From a virus, in the IMG/VR virus record IMGVR_UViG_3300020603_000015, positions 1-64,000 of that record: a stretch of 64,000 nt of DNA; one strand, written 5' to 3'. A program made the translations under genes and the position numbers. The stretch's first letter is position 1. Each line of letters starts with the position of its first letter. The notes below the pieces were generated by a model. That model saw only the letters and a program-made list of their open reading frames with translations. It was not told the DNA's origin and ran no database searches. This document shows positions 52,301 to 60,617 of the stretch, piece by piece.

Positions 52301-53272
52301 TGACTTTGAACTGCTAATACTAGCATTGCTAAAGTCTAAAGCGCAATCAGCTGGATATCTACCGAAGACTAATCCAAATGTAACATTATTACTATTCAAT
52401 GTATAAGATTGAGTTAAATAATTATAATATGCACTAGGTAAAAACGAAGATGAGAATGCAATTGAATATTTGGTGGCACCTATAGAAGCAGATATATTTC
52501 CTGCTATTTTGTATTTTTGATAATCAAAGTTTGCTAGGACATATTCAGAAGATCCACCTGATGGTTGAACTTTGTATCCTTGTTGCACTACAGATGCGCT
52601 GAAGATATAAGAATTGTTCGTTGTAGTAATTTTAAACAATTTACCTTTACTACCAGACGATGCTAATGAGGCTGACAACGTATTACTATTTGCGATAGTT
52701 GGCCAACCAATTGATACTAGGAATTGTTGAATTTCCAAATTAGTAGCGCGGGTTACACTTAATGATGATGATATTCTACCAGTAGTACCAGCTAATCCTT
52801 TAATACCTGTTGTACTTGACTTAAGTTCTGATGAACTATATTCTAGAATTAAATTTGAAGAATAATTATCACTATCCAAAAACATGAATGATGCGGTAGT
52901 CAATGCACCCAAATCACTATTTCTGTTCCAATAACCTGGCTGAGCATAGATGACCAATGGGTTTTTTTGCCAGTATCCGGTCAAACCACCAACACGAACA
53001 ACAGTTACCACACCTTGTTGTAACAAGTATTCTTTAGCGGTATATGGACCATAATATACCCCATCTGCTAATCCAAATCGTTGTTCAAGCTCCGCAACCT
53101 CTGTAATTCTGGCTGGGAAAAATGCGGGTCCGTCTGAAAACGGTGCTACTATAGCACCTCCGATATTGGCTACACCTTGGGCTAGCCCCGATAGATCATT
53201 TTCTCTAGTAAATACACCAGGACTTACTATATTTTGTACTGGTGAAAATCTCCCACCTTCTGTTATTGGCAT
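49337..53272 (-). CDS. gp18: Tail sheath protein (T4 gp18-like), unusually long
   Basis: A 1311-residue protein, about twice the length of T4 gp18 (659). The N-terminal 100 residues (ENDLSGLAQGVANIGGAIVAP) and the C-terminal 150 residues (RRLLINLKKFIASSSKYLVFEQN with TRNRFLSIVNPYLESVQQRNG) are typical of contractile sheaths and make the core fold. Between them is a long Ser/Thr/Asn/Gly-rich insertion (about residues 130-900), presumably surface domains. A recognisable ribosome binding site (GAAAGGA) and a terminator after the stop support strong expression. Confidence 0.9.
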   Translation of the reverse strand: MPITEGGRFSPVQNIVSPGVFTRENDLSGLAQGVANIGGAIVAPFSDGPAFFPARITEVAELEQRFGLADGVYYGPYTAKEYLLQQGVVTVVRVGGLTGYWQKNPLVIYAQPGYWNRNSDLGALTTASFMFLDSDNYSSNLILEYSSSELKSSTTGIKGLAGTTGRISSSLSVTRATNLEIQQFLVSIGWPTIANSNTLSASLASSGSKGKLFKITTTNNSYIFSASVVQQGYKVQPSGGSSEYVLANFDYQKYKIAGNISASIGATKYSIAFSSSFLPSAYYNYLTQSYTLNSNNVTFGLVFGRYPADCALDFSNASISSSKSDAVFTYRHDTSRLRVNGIVSGKFAPKAATAVYYSNYNGTGGFLSGSVLYAGKQVTLGTVSTTNSSGANTYLLRKITGTTPTAGIFAGYYYLTSSVQNQNVTPETKIATAFNESSETVAYLSASMTSSAKVSLDYDTTTFDVNGTLSLHSASFKSIRGASTCGSSLQFLGLVAGAYGDFDGTFTNQDTSGGDPCNPNSSARSKMVLAVLNNTQNASSQFNNRYEVYGFDTSTLSQLTSSVFPYKGLINPNENAYQLILKYSFANDDGTTSAGTYGYYDFTLNESDNNFVGNVFGFDPTAGNPAKQVAGQKVEAAYNYMLFQDSIQRFVAEKTRPSAEGGGWKLLANTAPEAGFAIGEPLKFVDQYSTNLTAGDSQFSITNAYTPWIYSQKIAPFRGSANESAVPTKYQLFKIHTLSDGTLSNKKYKIEISNVKLAGTVPGSDWGSFSLAVRAYSDTDKRPKYLEIYQNLNLNPDSANFIARRIGDRYAYITFAGKIIEFGTYVNLSQFIRIEMADGLYPEVSVPYGFESYSTPVAGTLADIIPPVRYSKASIWSLAPGKYSCGTVFNDVPQADDELVSLYPTSSANVGVYNDTDEYFKPLPSSVNGINIDFDLEDKTRGTQNAKFYANGTGSLLDPSLSGSIPSNYDPVNESTYVKLRKFLVGFQGGFDGKWPSIPIALGSDITAGNTQGLDCTNINSPGSIAYKQCIAALGNADEFDINLIVLPGIFREQHSYVTEITIDMCEARGDCFYIMDNVVFPASNQTVGLIDAAVNSVATIDSNYVATYYPWVKILDTNTNKIISVPPSVVLPAVYAANDNASAEWYAPAGLNRGGIPIAVQVLDRTTHSERDELYEGRVNPIAAFPGQGICVWGQKTLQIAPSALDRINVRRLLINLKKFIASSSKYLVFEQNVAATRNRFLSIVNPYLESVQQRNGIYAYQVKMDEQNNTPDLIDRNILYGQIFIQPARTAEFIILDFNILPTGASFGE

Positions 53273-53348
53273 AATTTAATCCTTTCAAATGTTATTTAAT
53301 TTATAAATAGTGCCAAAAAAACTGAACACGTTACTATTTATATAACTT

Positions 53349-53876
53349 TTAAATTTTACCAACTAATTTTTTTATTATATCAATTGACGGAATTTTCTCC
53401 AACTCATTTTTTAGAAATGAGTATTTGAGGTTATATTTTTGTCTGGAGATTTCATAATTATCATAATTTTCATTAAAAAAAGTTAAATTTATACCATATT
53501 TAAAACGTGTGTTATTTACTTTATTAAATAAATCAATATACTTAGTCCACACGTTTGCTTCATCAATATTATCGGTCTTCAAGTTAAACATAAAATTGAA
53601 ATCTGATATTTTAAAATTATACTCATCTATACATTCTACACCAGTATCCATATCAAACGCATATAATTTTATAGAATCAAATTCTAAAGGAATGAATTCT
53701 GGTTTTGTATACCAATATCCAAATTTTATATTTTCTGTGGAATAGTATTGATTTGTACTACTTTTCATTACATAGTGTAATGCATGGTTGATATATTTTT
53801 GGGGTACATTATAGAAGTTTAACCTCTGTACGGAAGTGATATAATCTATTTTAAAATAACCATTTTTAGAATTCAT
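53349..53876 (-). CDS. Hypothetical protein at the end of the glycan-modification operon
   Basis: A 175-residue protein, overlapping the carbamoyltransferase gene by 4 bases (ATGA). It is rich in Tyr, Phe, Asn and Lys (ISDFNFMFNLKTDN), and may be a small strand-rich domain. No motif is recognised. Its coupling suggests a role with the carbamoyltransferase or a glycan-binding role. A 76-base gap to the sheath start follows. Confidence 0.6.
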   Translation of the reverse strand: MNSKNGYFKIDYITSVQRLNFYNVPQKYINHALHYVMKSSTNQYYSTENIKFGYWYTKPEFIPLEFDSIKLYAFDMDTGVECIDEYNFKISDFNFMFNLKTDNIDEANVWTKYIDLFNKVNNTRFKYGINLTFFNENYDNYEISRQKYNLKYSFLKNELEKIPSIDIIKKLVGKI

Positions 53877-55513
53877 ACTAATTTATAAATTTTATTGTTA
53901 ATAATTAAAAGATCTACAGTACCTTCAGCCAAATGTTTTAGTGCGTGATTTGGTGAATTGATAATAGGCTCTCCATGACCATTAAAACTTGTATTCATTA
54001 AAACGGGTATTTTAGATCGATGATTATAAGCGGAAAGTATCTTATGAAATAGAGAATGTCTATATTTATTTACAACTTGTGGTCTAGCTGTATTATCATA
54101 AAAATTTATAACCGCCGGTATTTTATTGGCCCATTGTTCTTTTACGGTATAACATAAAGTCATAAACTCTGCAGTTCTTTTAGATTTATATACATAGCAT
54201 ACATCCTCAATGTATTCTTCCATGACTATAGGTGCGAATGGCATAATATCGTCACGTTTTAATCTTTCATTTATATATGCATGAGTTTCTTTTCTGGTTG
54301 GCTCTACAACAATAGAACGTGAACCTAAAGCTCTTGGACCATATTCTGTAGCACCATCAAATATACCAATAACTTTACCATCAACCAGATAGTCTCCAAT
54401 TTTATTAAAATCTAAATCTTCGGATGCTAGTGTCTTTCCAAAATTGGATTGGAAATTATCAATATCAATTTGTGTGTCTTGATATGATGTTTTATTACCA
54501 AGAAATACATTATCAATTCTTCTATTTGTAAACACACCCAATTCTACAGCATATGCAATTGCTGATCCAAGAGATAATCCTTCATCATTCATAGCAGGAT
54601 ATACCCACATCTCTTTAAATGGTAATAATTCGTTTATCTTTTGGTTGATTTTAACATTTGCAAAAATACCACCTGCTAAACATAGATTATCAAATGGTCC
54701 ATACTCATCGTAATATTTCTTTATAAAATTAAGAATAGTAATTTCGCTGATATATTGTAGATTGTATGCTAAATCTCTTTTTAGATTCAAAGCATCTTCT
54801 TTTGATAGTGTTTTCAACAATGTGGTGTACTTTTCCTGAATCATACACGATGCTTTTAACATATCGTTTTGCACAAAGAAATTCAATGTATCAAATATCT
54901 TTTGATTGAATTTTCCCTGCGCAGCAAGACCCATAATCTTACCCTCGTCTTTAATAGGAGTAAGACCAAATATCAAACACATCAAAAACCAAAGATTAGC
55001 AACGCTTCCATTTTTAACACGTTCACCAATTTCAATTAGTTTACCATTTTTAACAATATAACATGCAGTTTGACTATCGTTTTTTGCCTTCCACGGATTA
55101 TAACGATCATAATTTTCTTTATTCAATATTGTCCAATCATCATCGCCACAATCGCCACCATCATATGCAACGATTAATGTATTTTCGTTAAAGCCGGATG
55201 TATAATAAGCACCGCATGCGTGTGCATATTCGTGTCCAATAGTTCTAAGTTCTCTGTTATTTACAATATCACGCAAAAATTTATGTTCTGTAGCTATAGG
55301 TTTAGCACAAGCAAATTTTACGTTTGGATCGTTAATATCAAAATTAAAGTTTTTTTGTAAAGCATCTAGACTATTGATTGGGAATATACAACCTGCGTGT
55401 GCTGATTTAACTCTTGTGAATCTTTCTTCGGAATAACAAGCTAATATTTGATTATTCTCAATTAAAGCAACGCCAACATCATGTGGTCCTATGTAGCTAC
55501 CTACTATTTTCAT
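53873..55513 (-). CDS. NodU/CmcH-type O-carbamoyltransferase
   Basis: A 546-residue protein. The N-terminal domain shows SEERFTRVKSAHAGCIFP (the SEERF...K.H element), IGHEYAHACGAYYTSGF with histidines for metal binding, and VAYDGGDCGDD. The C-terminal YrdC-like part shows GIFDGATEYGPRALGSRSI and FAPIVMEEY, then LMNTSFNGHGEPIINSP. These are all characteristic of NodU/CmcH/TobZ carbamoyltransferases that transfer a carbamoyl group from carbamoyl phosphate to a sugar or hydroxyl. The gene overlaps its neighbour 714-residue transferase by 4 bases. The substrate may be a sugar on a virion protein or lipopolysaccharide. Confidence 0.87.
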   Translation of the reverse strand: MKIVGSYIGPHDVGVALIENNQILACYSEERFTRVKSAHAGCIFPINSLDALQKNFNFDINDPNVKFACAKPIATEHKFLRDIVNNRELRTIGHEYAHACGAYYTSGFNENTLIVAYDGGDCGDDDWTILNKENYDRYNPWKAKNDSQTACYIVKNGKLIEIGERVKNGSVANLWFLMCLIFGLTPIKDEGKIMGLAAQGKFNQKIFDTLNFFVQNDMLKASCMIQEKYTTLLKTLSKEDALNLKRDLAYNLQYISEITILNFIKKYYDEYGPFDNLCLAGGIFANVKINQKINELLPFKEMWVYPAMNDEGLSLGSAIAYAVELGVFTNRRIDNVFLGNKTSYQDTQIDIDNFQSNFGKTLASEDLDFNKIGDYLVDGKVIGIFDGATEYGPRALGSRSIVVEPTRKETHAYINERLKRDDIMPFAPIVMEEYIEDVCYVYKSKRTAEFMTLCYTVKEQWANKIPAVINFYDNTARPQVVNKYRHSLFHKILSAYNHRSKIPVLMNTSFNGHGEPIINSPNHALKHLAEGTVDLLIINNKIYKLV

Positions 55514-57654
55514 AAATTATTATCTTTAATTAGACGATCAATTGTTTCTATAACCATTTGTGGGGTGATAGATTTTGTACATTCAAATATTTCCTTTTTC
55601 TCGGACTTCGGACACCACATCCAATTACCCCTATCAAAATAATTATCATTCCAACAACCAGTACATACATTTTTATTTTGCACACGATATGGAGTTTCAA
55701 ACTCTGTATAATCATATGAAAATCCACTAATCAATATGGTTGGCTTTTCTAATGCCCATGACAACCACGATAATCCCGATGGTAAACCTATAAAAAATGA
55801 GCTGTGATATATTTGATTCATACGATCACTCAATGGATGATCACCTGTTAAATCAATAGCATTTTGAGGTATAACATTCATATTGTCGCCATTACCCCAA
55901 CTATAATTTTTATCTATACAAACAACATCAAATCCTTTAGTCTTCAAGTATTCGATAACAATTTCCCAACCTCCTTTGTGATTCCAATACTTACATTGTG
56001 ATGTACTTTGTGTAGCAATAGTCACGGTAGGTTTTGTAAATGTCGAAGGCTTTAATGGAAAATCTAACAAAGGTCTTTCTGGAACATATGACAAACCTAG
56101 ATAATCGGAAACTATCTTTTGTAGAGGCTCTTTTCTTATATCAGTCTTACATCTATTGGTATTGATGGTTTTATCATCCACATACCAGCCTGGTTTATAT
56201 GTAGCAAACATTTCTGGACCGGATTCATCCATATTCAAAAATTTGATATTCTTATATTTCTTTTCGAAAAATGGACGTAGATTTGGAATCTTTACGTACA
56301 AATTACACTTATGTTTTACTCTGAATTGTTCAGTTATAGGCATCCAACACAACTGATCACCCAACGCTGGTGTATCAAATTGAATCAAAACATTTCTATC
56401 TGTCAAATCTAAATCGTAATCTAGTAAAGTCTTGCCTGTTAAATTGCTTTTTACTGAAATATTAAATGGAATATAATATGCAAAGTCACATCTTCCCCAC
56501 CAACCATCTTTGAGAGTTGTGTTATATAGAACTTGATCGGTTACCCTGTTTTTAAATACCACATCAAACGATTCATCTTTATTAACACAATTTGTTATTT
56601 CTATACACGCATTATCATTGAATGAATAGTTTATATTAGCTGTAATGGTTGCTTGATTAGTATTCTTATCCAATGTGTCGTATATGTTGACAAATTTATT
56701 TGCAAATAACTTATCAATATATTCATCGTATAGTTCTATTAACTGATCTGATCTCTTATCATAAGAATTATTTTTTGCAGCTTTTAATGCCTCTGTATGA
56801 TAGCGTTCATAATTGCTAATAACTTTTCCAATAGCATCTTTGATTTGTTTGGTATTTCTATCAACCACAATCATACCTTCGTATTTTTTGTCTTCAAATG
56901 TTCCTACTACAGGAAGACCACAAGCCATAGCTTCCAACAAAGTTAGATTTGGATGACCGGCTTCCAGTTCTGATGCGTGTATAAAAACATCATGGTTGTT
57001 ATATAACTCTATCAATCCATTTTCATCCAGATCAAATACTTTTGTCAGCTTTTCATAATTGTTTAATGACGACTCCAATGTTTCAAAAAATTTCCTGTTG
57101 TTACTTGGACCGGCGATTGTGATAGGTAGGTTTAATTCTTTAGCCGCCTGTATTGCAAACTTAAAACCTTTTCTATCGGCTGATTGATTGTTCGCATAAC
57201 CATTATTAGCTACACATAATAGTTTATAGTTTTCTCTATTATAGTTTTTGTATTTAAAAGTATCTGTATTAACAGCATGCGAAAAATATCTTAATTTTTT
57301 ACTACCAAAGTAGTCAACTAGATATTTTGCAGGACATGTTGATATAATACTATTTTCTATAGCCTTTAAATTCTCTTTAAATACTGGAGAATCTTTACCA
57401 TAAAGATAAGCATGATGATCGTGTAAAGTAAAGATGTATGGAATACCACGTTTATGACATTCATTTGCTAAATTAGCGACATGTACGTGAACAATAGTAT
57501 TGTCATTATACTTTATATCGTCCAAAAATTTGATCTCACATTCCAATCCTTTTTTGTTTAATTGAAGATAATAATCCCAAATTATTTTTTCTATAGCACC
57601 CCAACCATTAGGAGGAATAGGCAATAAACCCAAATGTACTTGTATTACTTTCAT
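55510..57654 (-). CDS. Bifunctional GT4 glycosyltransferase / BAHT-type protein O-heptosyltransferase
   Basis: A 714-residue fusion. Residues 1-310 are a GT4-type GT-B enzyme (PPNGWGAIEKIIWDYY near the start; EAGHPNLTLLEAMACGLPVVG near 230-250). From about residue 330 to the end the sequence follows bacterial autotransporter O-heptosyltransferases: NVLIQFDTPALGDQLCWMP, GLPSGLSWLSWALEKPTILISGF, and a C-terminal iron-finger-like motif NVCTGCWN...WMWCP...FECT with four cysteines. BAHT enzymes attach sugars to Ser/Thr of repeat proteins. Being fused to a GT4 may let one protein start and extend a glycan. It is followed by the carbamoyltransferase gene. Confidence 0.83.
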   Translation of the reverse strand: MKVIQVHLGLLPIPPNGWGAIEKIIWDYYLQLNKKGLECEIKFLDDIKYNDNTIVHVHVANLANECHKRGIPYIFTLHDHHAYLYGKDSPVFKENLKAIENSIISTCPAKYLVDYFGSKKLRYFSHAVNTDTFKYKNYNRENYKLLCVANNGYANNQSADRKGFKFAIQAAKELNLPITIAGPSNNRKFFETLESSLNNYEKLTKVFDLDENGLIELYNNHDVFIHASELEAGHPNLTLLEAMACGLPVVGTFEDKKYEGMIVVDRNTKQIKDAIGKVISNYERYHTEALKAAKNNSYDKRSDQLIELYDEYIDKLFANKFVNIYDTLDKNTNQATITANINYSFNDNACIEITNCVNKDESFDVVFKNRVTDQVLYNTTLKDGWWGRCDFAYYIPFNISVKSNLTGKTLLDYDLDLTDRNVLIQFDTPALGDQLCWMPITEQFRVKHKCNLYVKIPNLRPFFEKKYKNIKFLNMDESGPEMFATYKPGWYVDDKTINTNRCKTDIRKEPLQKIVSDYLGLSYVPERPLLDFPLKPSTFTKPTVTIATQSTSQCKYWNHKGGWEIVIEYLKTKGFDVVCIDKNYSWGNGDNMNVIPQNAIDLTGDHPLSDRMNQIYHSSFFIGLPSGLSWLSWALEKPTILISGFSYDYTEFETPYRVQNKNVCTGCWNDNYFDRGNWMWCPKSEKKEIFECTKSITPQMVIETIDRLIKDNNL

Positions 57655-57656
57655 GA

Positions 57657-59648
57657 TTATTTAGCTGTGAAATGTCCGTTATTCTGCAAATCCTCTAGTT
57701 TAGAAAACACCTGTACTACTTCTTTTACCATGTTTTTGTTTTCAGAGTCGTACAAAGCGTTTACTACTTTATACACGTTGTTTGGTTCAAAATCAACCTC
57801 AATATGCCACCAACCTTTGGTTTGTATTTCATTTTGTGATTCTCGTATCAACACATCATTCTTGTAAACAGATATTCTATTGTATTTTTTATCTATTTTG
57901 TTATTGAAACTACTCAAACAAACAAACTTAGAAGTATTAGTCATTGGCAAAACTGACAAATATTCACACATAGAAAACATATTGATTTCACTATTACTAA
58001 AGAATGACTCTTCGTTGTTGTTAGTATCTATGTATAGATCTTTTTTATGATCCAACACTCTGTTATAATAGAATTGTTCTAAACCATTTGATATATTCTT
58101 CTCTTTAACAAACATCTCATATGATATAGGTGTGAAATACTCAAAATGATCCAGATAAAAATCCGTGTTAATAGCATGAAATACCGTTTTGATTGTATCT
58201 CCTTCAAGTGCTTTATCATAGAAAAAGAAACCTTTCTTGGTCTTCAATAAATTCTTAATAAAATCTAATTTATTAAAATCTTTTTCGTTTACAACCACAT
58301 CGTAGTTAAAAGCAAATACATTCTTGTATCCCAATTTATTTGCGAGTGATATACCATTGTAATAATTTAATGCGACACCCAACCCATGATATATGTTCGC
58401 ACCACATGATGGTAAGTGTACTCTTATATCGTGATATTGATTAACCAACGACCAATTCGCATAAAAATTGTGTATTATAGACGGATTGTTTTTATCATAT
58501 ATACAATAATCCACCAACGATTGTAACTCTTGACTGACTGGATAATGTGATGTTAATATTACTTTATACCCTGCCTTCTGAATCTGTTGAATGGCTTTTA
58601 TTGTAGTATCTTCTACTATCTTATAATTTGGATGTGTAGAAATAACCGCAATAAATTCTTTATCATCAACTCGTTCACTTGTTTTAACGCCTATCAATTT
58701 ATTACGAATCAAATCTACATTATTATTAAAACTAGATTCATCAAGATAAGAAATATTATCATAACATGAATATCTATTCAAATAGACTGGTAGATTATAA
58801 AACAAACTTGGTATATTATATGAAATAGCTTCTTTAATTACAATTGGCGCGGTTTCTTTATCGTTTGCATGACCACGACTTGTAAACAAAAATAAATCCA
58901 TACAACTATAAAAATTATGTACGTCTTTTCGTTCACCCCAAACCTTTACATTTTTAGGTAAATCATTTAATAATGGTTCCCAATATGATCTAAAGTTATC
59001 GGCCATATTACCAATACAATGAAACTGAACATTTTCATTTTCCATCGCACGTGCATATTCGATAAACTCTTTTTGATTTTTTCTTGGTGTGAATAGACCT
59101 ACATGCATAACATGTTTTTTACTAGGATCTAAACCCAATTCTTTTAATCCATCATTACGATTCTTACGAGTTCTTACTTCAACTGGATATTCAATAACAT
59201 CCGATTTAACAGGTAATTTTTTAACATTTTGTTTCTGGAAGTTACTTACAAACAAAAATTGATCAGGCAAAACTCTCTTATTATCTGAATTAAAACTACT
59301 ATCGTGTGATGTTTCTACTATAAAATAGTTTCGATCTTTATCATAAATTCTGGATGATATAGATAGATCCATAAAATACTCAGGCATTTCTTCAAAGTGA
59401 ATAATATTCGGTTTTATTTTACTTATCAAATTTATGATATCTTCCTTGTTATCATATAAAGTATAAAACTTGTTTTTACATATATTTTTAATCTGGTCTC
59501 GTTGTACGATAAACTTTCCACCTGTTACGTCCGCATATTCAATACAATATACGTCGTATATATCAATCAGACACTTTATCTTCTTTAAAAGAAATTGAGG
59601 AAGACCACCGGTGGACAAATGTGGAGCGATAAATAACAATTTTTTCAT
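57657..59648 (-). CDS. Two-domain glycosyltransferase (GT4 plus second glycan domain)
   Basis: A 663-residue protein from the ATG at 59648. N-terminal 330 residues are GT4-like: LLFIAPHLSTGGLPQFLLKK, HVGLFTPRKNQKEFIEY near 185 and HANDKETAPIVIKEAISYNIPSLFY. The second half holds EFIAVISTHPNYKIVEDTTIKAIQQI with a later FNYDVVVN element resembling a GT-A-like glycosyltransferase of the region VLTSHYPVSQEL onwards. It lies between the FkbM methyltransferase and the 714-residue transferase, in the same direction. It probably adds two consecutive sugars to a virion or surface glycan. Confidence 0.75.
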   Translation of the reverse strand: MKKLLFIAPHLSTGGLPQFLLKKIKCLIDIYDVYCIEYADVTGGKFIVQRDQIKNICKNKFYTLYDNKEDIINLISKIKPNIIHFEEMPEYFMDLSISSRIYDKDRNYFIVETSHDSSFNSDNKRVLPDQFLFVSNFQKQNVKKLPVKSDVIEYPVEVRTRKNRNDGLKELGLDPSKKHVMHVGLFTPRKNQKEFIEYARAMENENVQFHCIGNMADNFRSYWEPLLNDLPKNVKVWGERKDVHNFYSCMDLFLFTSRGHANDKETAPIVIKEAISYNIPSLFYNLPVYLNRYSCYDNISYLDESSFNNNVDLIRNKLIGVKTSERVDDKEFIAVISTHPNYKIVEDTTIKAIQQIQKAGYKVILTSHYPVSQELQSLVDYCIYDKNNPSIIHNFYANWSLVNQYHDIRVHLPSCGANIYHGLGVALNYYNGISLANKLGYKNVFAFNYDVVVNEKDFNKLDFIKNLLKTKKGFFFYDKALEGDTIKTVFHAINTDFYLDHFEYFTPISYEMFVKEKNISNGLEQFYYNRVLDHKKDLYIDTNNNEESFFSNSEINMFSMCEYLSVLPMTNTSKFVCLSSFNNKIDKKYNRISVYKNDVLIRESQNEIQTKGWWHIEVDFEPNNVYKVVNALYDSENKNMVKEVVQVFSKLEDLQNNGHFTAK

Positions 59649-59650
59649 AT

Positions 59651-60616
59651 TCACTTAATGAAGAATATAGTACCCATATTCTGAGACAATACATAATCTT
59701 TGTCGGTCAAAAAATACATTTTATAATTTAAATTGGTCAATCTAGATATTAACATGTTGAGTCTTTCGTCTTTATTATGAAATTCTAAAAAGATAGTATG
59801 ACAATTTTTAATAAAATCATCGGACGTTGATTCAAAAAAGTCATACTCAGCGCCTTCAATATCCACTTTAAGATATGTTGGGTACTGGAGATTATTAACT
59901 TTAGCAAACACTTCAAGATGAATGCCGTCAACAGAACATAAATTTTTATCTTTATTTATGATAGAACATGCAACTGATCCTTGACTTAATCCACCCTCTA
60001 GATTACCAAAATTTAGTGATTCAAATGTTTTATAAATGGCTTTTTTATATGTAGATACATTTTTACCATATACATCACAATTATACTTTAGATAATCATA
60101 TATCAATGGGTTTGGTTCGAATGCATATATGTTTTTAGTATCATAGTTTGAACACATTAAAGAAAAAGCGCCTATGTTAGCACCCAAATCGTAGACTACA
60201 TCACCATCTTTAACATTACAGAGTTTTTTAAAAGATTCATCGTAGAAAAATGTTTGATATGGCGGATACGTTATATCAATATCATTAGATTTCAACTTTA
60301 TATTTAATCCAGTATTTTTAAATCTATAGTATTTGGTACAAATTGGTTTAGAGTTTTCATTAAAAAACTCCATGATGATACCGGGATGACATTCCAACTT
60401 TGTTATATTTATGGGCCAACTATAACTCCATACATTATGATTGGGGCCCATTTGAACATGAAGCAAGTTGTTAGTTAAATTTGTATCAATACTTTTAAGT
60501 ATGACAAAAAAATTAACAGATGTATCAAAATTTTTATGAAAATGACACTCTCCATTTTGGTTAATTGTGAAACTTAAGTTTACATCACCAATAATGAGAG
60601 AATCTGATATTTCCAT
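59651..60616 (-). CDS. FkbM-family SAM methyltransferase
   Basis: A 321-residue protein. The C-terminal 190 residues are a Rossmann methyltransferase: GDVVYDLGANIGAFSLMCS (SAM-binding glycine loop), IYAFEPNPLIYDYL (acidic residue after strand 2), YLKVDIEGAEYDF (Asp-Ile-Glu-Gly-Ala-Glu, family signature) and HTIFLEFHN. This is the FkbM type, which often methylates sugars. The N-terminal 125 residues are strand-rich and similar in style to accessory regions of the two glycosyltransferases. The stop overlaps the short gap before the 663-residue transferase gene; the Mre11-Rad50 fusion lies upstream. Confidence 0.83.
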   Translation of the reverse strand: MEISDSLIIGDVNLSFTINQNGECHFHKNFDTSVNFFVILKSIDTNLTNNLLHVQMGPNHNVWSYSWPINITKLECHPGIIMEFFNENSKPICTKYYRFKNTGLNIKLKSNDIDITYPPYQTFFYDESFKKLCNVKDGDVVYDLGANIGAFSLMCSNYDTKNIYAFEPNPLIYDYLKYNCDVYGKNVSTYKKAIYKTFESLNFGNLEGGLSQGSVACSIINKDKNLCSVDGIHLEVFAKVNNLQYPTYLKVDIEGAEYDFFESTSDDFIKNCHTIFLEFHNKDERLNMLISRLTNLNYKMYFLTDKDYVLSQNMGTIFFIK

Positions 60617-60617
60617 A

